The notes under the pieces: model-generated
Databases searched by the model: none
Told to the model about the DNA's origin: nothing
The model's input: only the letters and a program-made list of their open reading frames with translations
Shown: one piece after another, positions 1 to 7,625 of the stretch
How positions within the stretch are numbered: position 1 is the stretch's first letter
Layout: each line of letters starts with the position of its first letter
Made by a program: the position numbers and the translations under genes
DNA from: Caldilineaceae bacterium
Lineage (GTDB): Bacteria; Chloroflexota; Anaerolineae; Caldilineales; Caldilineaceae
Direction: 5' to 3'
DNA length: 8,239 nt
NCBI GenBank assembly: GCA_026645635.1
Contig: JAPKMV010000125.1
Span: forward strand, 1 to 8,239

Positions 1-1623
1 CTCACTGGTGGTTCGGCTGATCCGCGCCGGCAGCGACATCGACATCTATGTCGTGTCCGGCCAGCGCGGGGAGCGCGCGCCGGTGCGCCCGCCACTCGTT
101 GCACCCTTTCAGCCGCAGTCCACCTGGCGCGACTACGCCTGGGCGCTAGCGGCGGTCGCGGCGATCACCGCGGGGCTGCTCGCCGCCCATTCTCTGTGGC
201 CGTGGATCTCCTACCAGGCTGTCGGGCTGATCGAGTTGCTGGCCGTGCTGCTGATCGCCGTCTATCTGGGGCGCGGCCCCGCGCTGCTGGCCGCGCTGGC
301 CAGCGCCGTCTCCTGGAATTATCTCTTCATGCAGCCGCGCTTCACCTTCGAGATCGCGGCGCTCGAGGACATCATCCTCTTTCTGCTCTATTTTGTGATC
401 GCGCTCTTCGCCGGCACGCTCACCGCCCGCCTGCGCACGCGGGAGCGGCAGGCGCAGCACAACGCCGACCGGACGACCGCGCTCTACGCACTGGCGCACG
501 AGACGGCCACTGCGGTGGATATGGATGACGTGCTGCGCACGGCGGTCGAGCAGATCGGTCGCGCCTTCGACGCGGCCGTGGCCATCCTGCTGACGCGCGA
601 CGGCAAGCTGGCGCACACGCCGCACCCGGCGAGCACGCTGCCCATCGACGCGCGGGAACTGGCGGTGGCGGTCTGGGTTTTCGACAACAACCAGCCGGCC
701 GGACGCTTCACCGCCACCTTGCCGGAGGCGACAGCGCAATTTCGCCCGCTGTCGACGGCGAACCGCACTGTCGGCGTGGTCGGCATCCGCCCGCAGCAGC
801 CCGGACGGCTCTCCTTCGACCAGGAGGTGCTGCTGGAGATGTTCACCAGCCAGGTGGCGCTGGTGATCGAGCGCGAGCTGCTCGACGAGGCCGCCGAGGA
901 AGCGGAGATGCTGCGCGAGTCCGAGCGGCTCTACACGACACTGCTCAACTCTATCTCCCACGAGCTGCGCACGCCCATCGCCACGATTGCCGGGGCCGCC
1001 AGCAGCCTCCTCGACCCCAACACCGCGCTGCACGAGCAGGCGCGCAGCGAACTCACCGGCGAGATCCAGACCGCGGCGGACCGGCTCAACCGGCTGGTGG
1101 AGAATCTGCTCGACATGTCGCGCCTCGATGCGGGGCGGCTGCAGCTCAAGCTGGAGTGGTGCGACGTGGGCGATGTGATCGGCGTGGCGCTCTCGTCGCC
1201 GCGCAACGCCCTCGGCGACCGCGCCGTGCGGGTGACAGTCGCGCCCGACGCGCCGCTGGTCAAGCTGGATTTTGTCCTTATGGAACAGGTGATCGTCAAC
1301 CTGGTCGACAACGCCTGCGCCTACACGCCCGCCGGTTCGCCGCTGGCGATCGACGTGCGCACTGAGGAGGGCTGGATCCGCATCGACCTCGCCGACCACG
1401 GCCCCGGCATCCCGCCCAACGCGCTGGAACGGGTCTTCGACAAGTTCTATCGCGTGCCGGGCACGGCGGTGGGCGGCACCGGGCTGGGGCTGTCGATCTG
1501 CCGGGGGCTGGTCGAGGCCCACGGCGGCACGCTCACCGCGCAGAACCGTCCCGAGGGCGGCGCCCTCTTCACCGTCCGGCTGCCGCAGAGCGCCGCACCG
1601 CCGCCCGTGAAGGAGGCTCCACT

Positions 1624-1627
<4 letters not shown>
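1..1627 (+). CDS. kdpD: Sensor histidine kinase KdpD, 5' end cut off by the window
   Basis: This is the membrane sensor kinase of the KdpDE system, which senses potassium limitation or turgor and phosphorylates KdpE. The frame is open from the first complete codon at base 2, so the gene starts upstream. The first ~22 residues (including SDIDIYVVSG) match the end of the USP-like domain, and roughly 350 N-terminal residues are missing compared with the ~890-residue E. coli protein. Counting from base 2, four closely spaced membrane segments lie at about 45-142, a GAF-like region at ~155-295, and the HisKA H-box (SISHELRTP) has its phospho-acceptor at His320. ATPase motifs follow: N-box NLVDNA near 433-438, DHGPGIP at 465-471, FDKFYR at 479-484 and GGTGLGLS near 491-498. 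All catalytic motifs look intact. The stop overlaps kdpE. The kdpFABC genes would be expected nearby but are not visible here. Confidence 0.96.
1610..1616 (+). promoter_or_regulatory. Strong Shine-Dalgarno site of kdpE inside the end of kdpD
   Basis: AAGGAGG lies 7 bases before TTG at 1624. It fixes a TTG start for kdpE; no ATG near this position has comparable support. Confidence 0.85.
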
Positions 1628-2310
<683 letters not shown>

Positions 2311-2316
2311 CCCAGC

Positions 2317-2778
<462 letters not shown>

Positions 2779-2989
2779 AAAGGAACTCCTGTTCATCATC
2801 GATTGAATATTCAGACCATTGTCGTTTTCAGGCAACCGGCGGCAAGGCAATCGCGTTTTCTTATAGTATGATCCGAGATGCCGCACCGCTGCCTGTAGTT
2901 TGGCAGGGCGCTTGTGCAGGTCTGCAACGGCGCTCCCAATTCCTGTCCGGCCAACAGGTTTACCACGGCGCAACAACAGGACAAGAACC
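2779..2989. other. Divergent spacer between bcp and the protease gene
   Basis: These 211 bases should hold the promoters of both diverging genes. They contain AT-rich islands in a GC-rich background: GAATATTC at about 2805-2812, and TTATAGTATGAT at 2861-2872, which contains the plus-strand -10-like hexamers TATAGT and TATGAT. No convincing -35 partner was found for either on the plus strand. AGGA at 2978-2981 is the likely ribosome site of the protease start at 2990 (8-base spacer). I see no coding potential here. Confidence 0.4.
2786..2790 (-). promoter_or_regulatory. Ribosome binding site of bcp
   Basis: AGGAG on the minus strand with a 7-base spacer to ATG at 2778. It decides between this start and an in-frame ATG at 2796. 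Confidence 0.75.
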
Positions 2990-4960
2990 ATGATGAACTC
3001 ACGTTTCCGCATTCTCAACACGTTACGAGTCTCACGCGAAGGCGCGAAGCCGCGAAGTGGCAAATGGCCTCCTTTGCGTTCTTCGCGGCTTTGCGTGAGA
3101 CCGAATCGTGCACTGCTGCTTCTCCACCCGCTGCTCATCGGCGCGGTGCTGGCGGCGGCCCTCGTGCTGGCGCTGGCGGGCACAGGCCAGGCGCAGACGC
3201 CGCCGGGCGGGCGCGCCGAACCTGCGCTCATCAGCCCGCAGCTCCAGACGCAACTGGCGCGCTCCGCCGGGCCGGTCACCTTCCTGGTTGTTCTGGAAGA
3301 CCAACTTGACCCGCAATCGGCCCTGCGCACGGTGCGCGGGGACGCGACCGCCCGCCGCACCGCGCTCTATCGCGCGCTGACGGCCCACGCCGCCAGGACA
3401 CAGGCGCCATTGCGCGCCTGGCTGGATGCCCAGGGGATCACCTACCAGCCCTTCTACCTGGTCAACATGCTGGCGGTGGAGGGCGATCTGACGCTGGCGC
3501 GCCAGTTGGCGCAGCGAGCGGAGGTCAATCGGCTGGCCGCGAACCCGGCGGTGCGCGGCACGGATGAGACGGTGACGCCGCGCCGCGTCGCAGCCTGGCT
3601 GCCTGCGCGCTGGGCGCTGGCGTCGCAAACCATCCCCTACGGCCTGGTCAACACCCATGCGACGCAGGTCTGGGAACTCGGCGTGCGCGGCGCGGGCATC
3701 GTCGTCGGCGGGCAGGACACCGGCGTCCAGTGGGATCACCCGGCGCTGCAAGAGGCGTACCGCGGCTGGAACGCGATCAGCGGCACGGTGGATCATGTCT
3801 ACAACTGGGCCGATGCCTTCCCCAACCGCGACGTCGGCGACCAGCAGCGCTGCGCCGCCGACCCGCAGATTCCCTGCGACGACAACGGCCACGGCACCCA
3901 CACCGTGGGCACCATGCTCGGCGACGCCACACTGATGGGCGACACGATCATCGGCATGGCGCCGGACGCGCAGTGGATCGGCTGCCGCAACATGCGGCGC
4001 AATTTTGGCACGCCGGCCAGCTACACCGCCTGCTTCGAGTTCATGCTGGCGCCTTTTCCCCAAGGCGGCGACCCGGCGACGGAAGGCCGCCCGGAACTCG
4101 GCGCACATGTGATCAACAACTCGTGGGGCTGCCCGCCCAACGAGGGCTGTGACGCCAACAGCCTGCGCACGGTGGTGGAAAATGTGCGCGCGGCGGGGAT
4201 CGTCGTCGTGGCGTCGGCAGGCAATAGCCGCTCCGGCTGCAGTACCGTCAATAACCCCATTGGTCTCCATGATGCCAGCCTCACCGTTGGCGCCATCGAC
4301 ATCACCGGCAGCCCCGCCGGCTTCAGCAGCCGCGGCCCGGTTACCGCCGATGGCAGCGGGCGGCGCAAGCCCGACATCGCGGCGCCGGGCGTGGGCGTGC
4401 GTTCGGCTGGGCTGGACGGCGGCGTGGACCTTGTCTTGGGCGGCACCAGCATGGCTGCACCTCATGTGGCCGGTGCGGTGGCACTGCTCTGGTCCGCCGC
4501 GCCGGGTTTGATCGGCGACGTGGATGCGACGGAGCAGATTCTGCTGCGCGCCGCCACGCCGAACCCGGCCACCTCCAACTGCGACGGCGGCGGCGCAGTC
4601 TGGCCGAACAACGTCACCGGCTTTGGCAGCCTCGACGTGCTGGAAGCGGTGTTGGCGGCCCAACAGCCGGCCACGGTGACGCTGCAGTTTGTGGATGGCA
4701 ATCAGCAGCCGGTCAACGTGGCGCAGGCGACATTGCTCGATCCGCTCACCGGTAACGCTTTCCCGGCAGGTGCGGTGGATGAGGCGAGCGCCGCATGGAC
4801 CCCGGCCTATGTCGGAACGTATCACGTGGCCGCCCGCGACAGCCTGGGGTATGCCGTCACGGTAACGCACACGCTGACCGTCGAACGCGGGGCGACGATC
4901 TCGCAGACGGTGGTCGTCACGCCGCAGATTCATATCTTCTATCCGATCATTGTGCGGTAG
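2990..4960 (+). CDS. Secreted subtilisin-like serine protease (peptidase family S8)
   Basis: Exported endopeptidase of 656 residues if started at ATG 2990. A hydrophobic signal segment lies at ~41-64, with likely cleavage after GQA at ~68. An inhibitor I9-like propeptide (PVTFLVVLEDQLD onward) covers ~95-190, and the catalytic domain ~215-560. The triad is Asp243 (GQDTGVQWDHPAL), His301 (NGHGTHTVG) and Ser487 (GGTSMAAPHVAG); the oxyanion Asn is 412 (ASAGN). Residues ~560-645 include a small beta-sandwich-like region, and the chain ends in FYPIIVR. The start is uncertain. ATG 2990 has AGGA 8 bases upstream but gives an unusually long basic n-region, because an inverted repeat (3029-3101) is read in frame. 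GTG at 3095 gives a textbook signal peptide (MRPNRALLLL) but no visible ribosome site. The lipase gene follows 45 bases downstream. The natural substrate is not evident; it may be general protein degradation for nutrition. Confidence 0.93.
   Translation: MMNSRFRILNTLRVSREGAKPRSGKWPPLRSSRLCVRPNRALLLLHPLLIGAVLAAALVLALAGTGQAQTPPGGRAEPALISPQLQTQLARSAGPVTFLVVLEDQLDPQSALRTVRGDATARRTALYRALTAHAARTQAPLRAWLDAQGITYQPFYLVNMLAVEGDLTLARQLAQRAEVNRLAANPAVRGTDETVTPRRVAAWLPARWALASQTIPYGLVNTHATQVWELGVRGAGIVVGGQDTGVQWDHPALQEAYRGWNAISGTVDHVYNWADAFPNRDVGDQQRCAADPQIPCDDNGHGTHTVGTMLGDATLMGDTIIGMAPDAQWIGCRNMRRNFGTPASYTACFEFMLAPFPQGGDPATEGRPELGAHVINNSWGCPPNEGCDANSLRTVVENVRAAGIVVVASAGNSRSGCSTVNNPIGLHDASLTVGAIDITGSPAGFSSRGPVTADGSGRRKPDIAAPGVGVRSAGLDGGVDLVLGGTSMAAPHVAGAVALLWSAAPGLIGDVDATEQILLRAATPNPATSNCDGGGAVWPNNVTGFGSLDVLEAVLAAQQPATVTLQFVDGNQQPVNVAQATLLDPLTGNAFPAGAVDEASAAWTPAYVGTYHVAARDSLGYAVTVTHTLTVERGATISQTVVVTPQIHIFYPIIVR
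3029..3101. repeat. Imperfect inverted repeat of a dispersed type, within the 5' coding part of the protease gene
   Basis: The left arm begins GTCTCACGCGAAGGCGCGAA (3029) and the right arm ends CTTTGCGTGAGAC (3101). The outer 21 bases of the two arms (3029-3049 and 3081-3101) are reverse complements at 19 positions. Both arms consist of short CGCRAAG-type units, so they can also pair in shifted registers. CGA occurs immediately outside both ends (3026-3028 and 3102-3104), a possible but very short target duplication. From memory, this TTTGCGTGAGA / TCTCACGCAAAG palindrome is common as an intergenic repeat in many bacterial genomes. Here it lies between the ATG with the best ribosome site and the signal-peptide core of the protease. 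Confidence 0.75.
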
Positions 4961-4995
4961 TCGATGGTAGGGCATAACCTGGCCCCACCTTGCAT

Positions 4996-4999
4996 GAGG
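4996..4999 (+). promoter_or_regulatory. Ribosome binding site of the lipase-like gene
   Basis: GAGG lies 6 bases before ATG 5006. In-frame ATGs at 4964 and 4994 have no comparable site and would add residues (MVGHNLAPPC...) that do not belong to the hydrolase fold. Confidence 0.6.
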
Positions 5000-5005
5000 C
5001 AACCT

Positions 5006-5593
5006 ATGAACGAAAGTACCCGGCGTCATCCGGTGATTCTGGTGCCAGGCTGGCTCGATAACATCGCCACCATGGGCAAGATGGCCGACTATCTCAACCA
5101 GGTCGGTTTCCAGGCGCTGCTCTGTTCGCCGCAGCCCAGCGACGGTCGCGCGCCCATCGAGGAATTGGCCGCACAGCTTGCCGATTTTGTGGCGCAGGCG
5201 CTGCCCGACGGCGAGCGTTTTCACTACATCGGCTTCAGCATGGGCGGGTTGATCGGCCGCTATTATCTCCAGGAGATGAATGGCCGGCAGCAGATGGCGA
5301 ATCTGGTGACGATTTCCACCCCCCACCGCGGCACCTACATGGCCAACTCACTCTGGCTGCCCGCGGTGCGCCAGATGCGCCCGGAAAGCGACTTTATTCA
5401 TCGGCTGAACAGTGATTTGACGGCGCTGGCGGAGCGGCGCTTTGTCTCGATCTGGACGCCGCTCGACCTCTCGGTGGTGCCGCCGTCGAACTCCGAGCTG
5501 CCCGTGGGGGAGTCGCGACGCGTCTTTGGCATCGCCCACGCACTCATGCCGATGAACCGCCGCGTCTGGCGCGCAGTGGAGGAGTCGCTCTAA
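5006..5593 (+). CDS. Small alpha/beta-hydrolase, lipase/esterase-like
   Basis: Predicted serine hydrolase of 195 residues, compact like the minimal bacterial lipases. The chain opens with HPVILVPGWLDN, the first strand and oxyanion loop. The nucleophile elbow is GFSMGG with Ser78. Asp154 (TPLDLSVVPP) and His178 (FGIAHALM) sit in the expected order and spacing for a complete triad. VTISTPHRGTYMA at ~101-113 is typical of lipases related to the triacylglycerol lipase and PGAP1-like groups. No signal peptide or membrane segment is visible, so it probably acts in the cytoplasm, on ester or acyl substrates that cannot be named from sequence. The gene lies 45 bases after the protease stop on the same strand and may be cotranscribed with it. 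It converges on hsp33. Confidence 0.85.
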   Translation: MNESTRRHPVILVPGWLDNIATMGKMADYLNQVGFQALLCSPQPSDGRAPIEELAAQLADFVAQALPDGERFHYIGFSMGGLIGRYYLQEMNGRQQMANLVTISTPHRGTYMANSLWLPAVRQMRPESDFIHRLNSDLTALAERRFVSIWTPLDLSVVPPSNSELPVGESRRVFGIAHALMPMNRRVWRAVEESL

Positions 5594-5663
5594 GGCGTTG
5601 TCCCGTTGAAAATGAGCGTCCTTTGCCGTAGGTGGAAGTGAGGATCTTCTCGTCAAAGGGATG
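5594..5663. other. Convergent spacer between the lipase gene and hsp33
   Basis: Seventy bases between two stop codons. The only symmetry I see is CCTTTG (5620-5625) with CAAAGG (5654-5659), separated by a 28-base loop and without a T-run. I do not call a terminator. Confidence 0.4.
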
Positions 5664-6551
5664 CTACGCGCGTTTCTCTGTGTCCAGTTCCGCCAGCAGC
5701 GCGTGGAGGTCGGCCACGCTGAACACGTAGCGCTCGTGGCAGAAGTGACAATCCACCACGCCCTCGCCCTCGGCGATCAACAGTTCCAGATCGCTGCGAT
5801 CCAGCAACTGCAGCGCGCGCAGCGACCGTTCCCGGCTGCATGTGCAGTGGAAGGTGAGGTCGGTGACATCGAGCACCGCATAGGGCAGCGCGCCGAAAAG
5901 CGAGGATAACATGGCCGCCGGTTCCTGCCCGGCCACCAGCATGTCGGCCAGGGGCGGCAGATCGTCGGTGGCCTGCACCAGCGCCGTCAGCCGCGCCGGG
6001 TCATAGTCCGGCAGCGCCTGCAAGAGCAGCCCACCCGCCGCCAGCAGCCGCCCCTGGCCGTCCAGCTTGACGTCGAGATCCACGTAGGAGAGCACCTGCT
6101 CCGAGCGCGTCAGGTAGACCATCAAGTCCTGGTCGAGCCGGCCCGCACCCAGGGCGACCATGCCTTCGGTCAGATCCTTCATGCCGACATCCTTGACCAC
6201 CGTCAGCAGACCTCGCTGGCCAAGCGCTGCGCCCACAGCCGCGCCGTCGATGGGCGCCGGCCAGGTCACAGTGGGCGTCGCCACATAGCCGCGGATACGG
6301 CCGTAGGCGTCTGATTCGGCGACCAGCTTGCCCAGCGGGCCATCGCCCTGCACCTTGAGCGCCACCCGCTGCTGCACCTTGAGCAGCCCGCCCAAGAGCG
6401 CCGCGGCGGTCAGCCCATAGCCCAGCGCGGCCGCGGCCACCGGCTCCGCTTCGTGACGCCGCGCGGCGTCACGCGCCACGTCCGTCGTTACACACGCCAA
6501 GGCGCGCACACCCGCCTCCTTGGCAATCGCCCGCACGAGATGGTCGGTCAC
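5664..6551 (-). CDS. hslO: Redox-regulated chaperone Hsp33
   Basis: Cytosolic holdase chaperone, inactive when reduced and zinc-bound, activated by oxidative unfolding under peroxide, bleach or heat stress. At 295 residues it is full length (E. coli Hsp33 is 292). The N-terminal substrate-binding domain (~1-175) includes the QGDGPLGKL segment and the RIRGYV motif. A linker follows, then the C-terminal redox switch with Cys236 and Cys238 (FHCTCSRER) and Cys268 and Cys271 (VDCHFC), the full CXC plus CXXC zinc ligand set. The start is GTG at 6551-6549, with AGGAG 6 bases upstream. A 101-base spacer containing a palindromic repeat separates it from the unknown gene upstream on the same strand, so the two could be cotranscribed. 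Confidence 0.96.
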   Translation of the reverse strand: MTDHLVRAIAKEAGVRALACVTTDVARDAARRHEAEPVAAAALGYGLTAAALLGGLLKVQQRVALKVQGDGPLGKLVAESDAYGRIRGYVATPTVTWPAPIDGAAVGAALGQRGLLTVVKDVGMKDLTEGMVALGAGRLDQDLMVYLTRSEQVLSYVDLDVKLDGQGRLLAAGGLLLQALPDYDPARLTALVQATDDLPPLADMLVAGQEPAAMLSSLFGALPYAVLDVTDLTFHCTCSRERSLRALQLLDRSDLELLIAEGEGVVDCHFCHERYVFSVADLHALLAELDTEKRA

Positions 6552-6572
6552 AAGTCGCTCCTATGGATGGGA

Positions 6573-6652
6573 AATCTCCTAATCTCCTAATCTCTTAATC
6601 TCATGAGCGAGATTAGGAGATTGGAGACTGGAGATTGGAGATTGGAGATTGG
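6573..6652. repeat. Palindromic array of AATCTC-type units, copy 1
   Basis: The left half holds AATCTCCT (6573-6580), AATCTCCT (6581-6588), AATCTCTT (6589-6596) and AATCTC (6597-6602). After a 6-base loop ATGAGC come GAGATT (6609-6614), AGGAGATT (6615-6622), then four 7-base units: GGAGACT and GGAGATT three times (6623-6650). The innermost stem is 14 pairs with one mismatch that can wobble in RNA. The repeat period changes from 8 on the left to 7 on the right. The array directly abuts the stop codon (6655-6653) of the unknown gene. GGATGG flanks it on both sides (6565-6570 and 6656-6661). Confidence 0.9.
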
Positions 6653-7411
6653 TCAGGATGGAATGAGTTCTAGTTTGTCGTAGATCAGGTTGGCCTGGAA
6701 GCGACGCTCGTCGCCGGCGCCGTCGAAGAGGATGTAGACCTGGGCTTCGTCGCCGGCGCCGTCGATGCGCGTGACAACGCCGTCGCCCAGTTTGAGGTGA
6801 CGCACGCGCAGGCTCGGCGCCAGCAGCAGCGGCTCGGCGCGCGGTTGGTTGCGCGCAGCCGCCGGCTCCGGCGACCGCAGTTCCAGCGCGGAGCCGGCCT
6901 CGCGGTCGCGCCAGCCCTCGGCGAGATTGGCCAGCATCTGCTCCGGGTTCTTGGCAATAAGGCTGCGCAGCTTTTCAGCGCGGTCGCGGGCGGCGGCCAG
7001 CGCCGGCATCCATTCCGCCTTGTACTTGGTCGGCTGCGGCCCCTGGGCCAGCGTCCGGCTGGCGCGCGCCAGCACACTCAGCAGCGCGTCCATCTGCTTC
7101 AACATTTCGTCCGCCGGGTCGAGGGTGGCCAACTGCACACCATTCTGACGGCACAACTCGATGCGGGTCTGGTCGCGCTGCTCATTCTCCATCGCCTCCC
7201 AGTCGCTCTGGCGCCCCTGCCCCTTGGCCGTGAGGCCAACGAAGCGCACGGCGACGCCCACCTGGGGATAGAGTTTGTCGAGTTTGAGGCGCCGGTTGGT
7301 GGCCGGGTTGACCAGCCACGTCGGCGTGACGTTGTCCTGCTCCTCGAAACCGGTGAAGATGCGCGCCAGGATTTCCCGCCACGCACTGATCGCAAAATAG
7401 ACGCTGCTCAT
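6653..7411 (-). CDS. Unknown protein: degenerate nuclease-like domain plus PcrA/UvrD-type Tudor-like C-terminus
   Basis: I do not recognise a named family. The 252-residue protein has three parts. Residues 1-105 contain WLVNPATNRRLKLDKLYP, VGVAVRFVGL and RDQTRIELCRQNGVQLATLD. This strand order resembles PD-(D/E)XK endonuclease-like folds: Asp45 at the first acidic position, a hydrophobic strand, then a basic helix and a final strand. The usual glutamate of the second strand appears to be Arg56, so nuclease activity is doubtful. Residues ~100-185 are helical and charged. Residues ~203-250 (VRHLKLGDGVVTRI...VYILFDG...RRF) resemble the C-terminal Tudor-like domain of PcrA/UvrD helicases, which in PcrA contacts RNA polymerase. 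No signal peptide or membrane segment is seen. The start ATG at 7411 has only a weak site (GTGAG). A link to DNA repair or transcription is an inference from fold resemblance alone. Confidence 0.8.
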   Translation of the reverse strand: MSSVYFAISAWREILARIFTGFEEQDNVTPTWLVNPATNRRLKLDKLYPQVGVAVRFVGLTAKGQGRQSDWEAMENEQRDQTRIELCRQNGVQLATLDPADEMLKQMDALLSVLARASRTLAQGPQPTKYKAEWMPALAAARDRAEKLRSLIAKNPEQMLANLAEGWRDREAGSALELRSPEPAAARNQPRAEPLLLAPSLRVRHLKLGDGVVTRIDGAGDEAQVYILFDGAGDERRFQANLIYDKLELIPS

Positions 7412-7444
7412 AATCGCTCACTGATTGATGTTGACGGCCAGAAC

Positions 7445-7519
7445 AATCTCCTAATCTCTCAATCTCTCAATCTCAAATTTGAGATTAGGAGATTAAGAGA
7501 TTGAGAGATTTTAGAGATT
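7445..7519. repeat. Palindromic array of AATCTC-type units, copy 2
   Basis: Left units are AATCTCCT (7445-7452), AATCTCTC (7453-7460) and AATCTCTC (7461-7468). The centre (7469-7486) is a perfect 18-base palindrome: AATCTC, AAATTT, GAGATT. Right units are AGGAGATT (7487-7494), AAGAGATT (7495-7502), GAGAGATT (7503-7510), then TTAGAGATT (7511-7519). The arms pair over about 33 positions with a few mismatches, all at the variable last two bases of the unit. It belongs to the same family as copy 1, about 0.87 kb away, on the other side of the unknown gene. Because the sequence is nearly symmetric, no strand is assigned. Confidence 0.92.
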
Positions 7520-7528
7520 TCGTCCCGC

Positions 7529-7557
7529 ATTATAGACCATTTGTTCCGATTGAAAAA
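7529..7557 (-). promoter_or_regulatory. Probable promoter of the unknown gene
   Basis: A perfect minus-strand TATAAT lies at 7534-7529. A poor -35 candidate, TTTTTC, lies 17 bases upstream at 7557-7552. Transcription would begin near 7522, only a few bases before the repeat array at 7519-7445, giving a ~110-base leader dominated by that hairpin. Confidence 0.5.
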
Positions 7558-7587
7558 CTCACCCATCACCTGTCGCTCCGCACTCGA

Positions 7588-7618
7588 TTCACCGGATCAG
7601 CCACACCTGCCCTATAAT
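7588..7618 (+). promoter_or_regulatory. Probable murJ promoter giving a leaderless transcript
   Basis: A perfect TATAAT lies at 7613-7618, ending 7 bases before the murJ ATG at 7626. TTCACC at 7588-7593 is a possible -35 with a long 19-base spacer. Initiation at the usual distance would fall at or next to the A of the ATG, and no Shine-Dalgarno sequence precedes the gene. Confidence 0.6.
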
Positions 7619-7625
7619 CGCGCCC

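Noticed and set aside
146..1522. A 458-codon open frame on the minus strand opposite kdpD
   Set aside because: Low-complexity Arg/Gln/Gly/His translation opposite an unambiguous histidine kinase.
2861..2872. TATAGT and TATGAT as firm -10 boxes for the protease
   Set aside because: No plausible -35 hexamer at 16-18 bases upstream of either, so left only as a note in the spacer.
2900..2989. A TTG start at 2900 for the protease
   Set aside because: It has no ribosome site and lies in the divergent promoter region. ATG 2990 has AGGA at good spacing.
4966..4989. Hairpin GGTAGGGC / GCCCCACC between the protease and lipase genes, as a terminator
   Set aside because: Seven of eight pairs but no following T-run, and it lies just before the lipase ribosome site. 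At most a weak attenuator.
3032..5326. A 764-codon open frame on the minus strand opposite the protease and lipase genes
   Set aside because: It is His/Arg/Ala-rich with no domain or hydrophobic pattern, and mirrors two clear plus-strand genes. It is a by-product of high GC content.
5620..5659. CCTTTG / CAAAGG inverted repeat as a bidirectional terminator of the lipase gene and hsp33
   Set aside because: The stem is only six bases, the loop is 28 bases and there is no T-run on either strand.
6573..6652. Tandem units considered as a CRISPR array
   Set aside because: The units are 7-8 bases with no spacers and are arranged as a palindrome. No cas gene is nearby.
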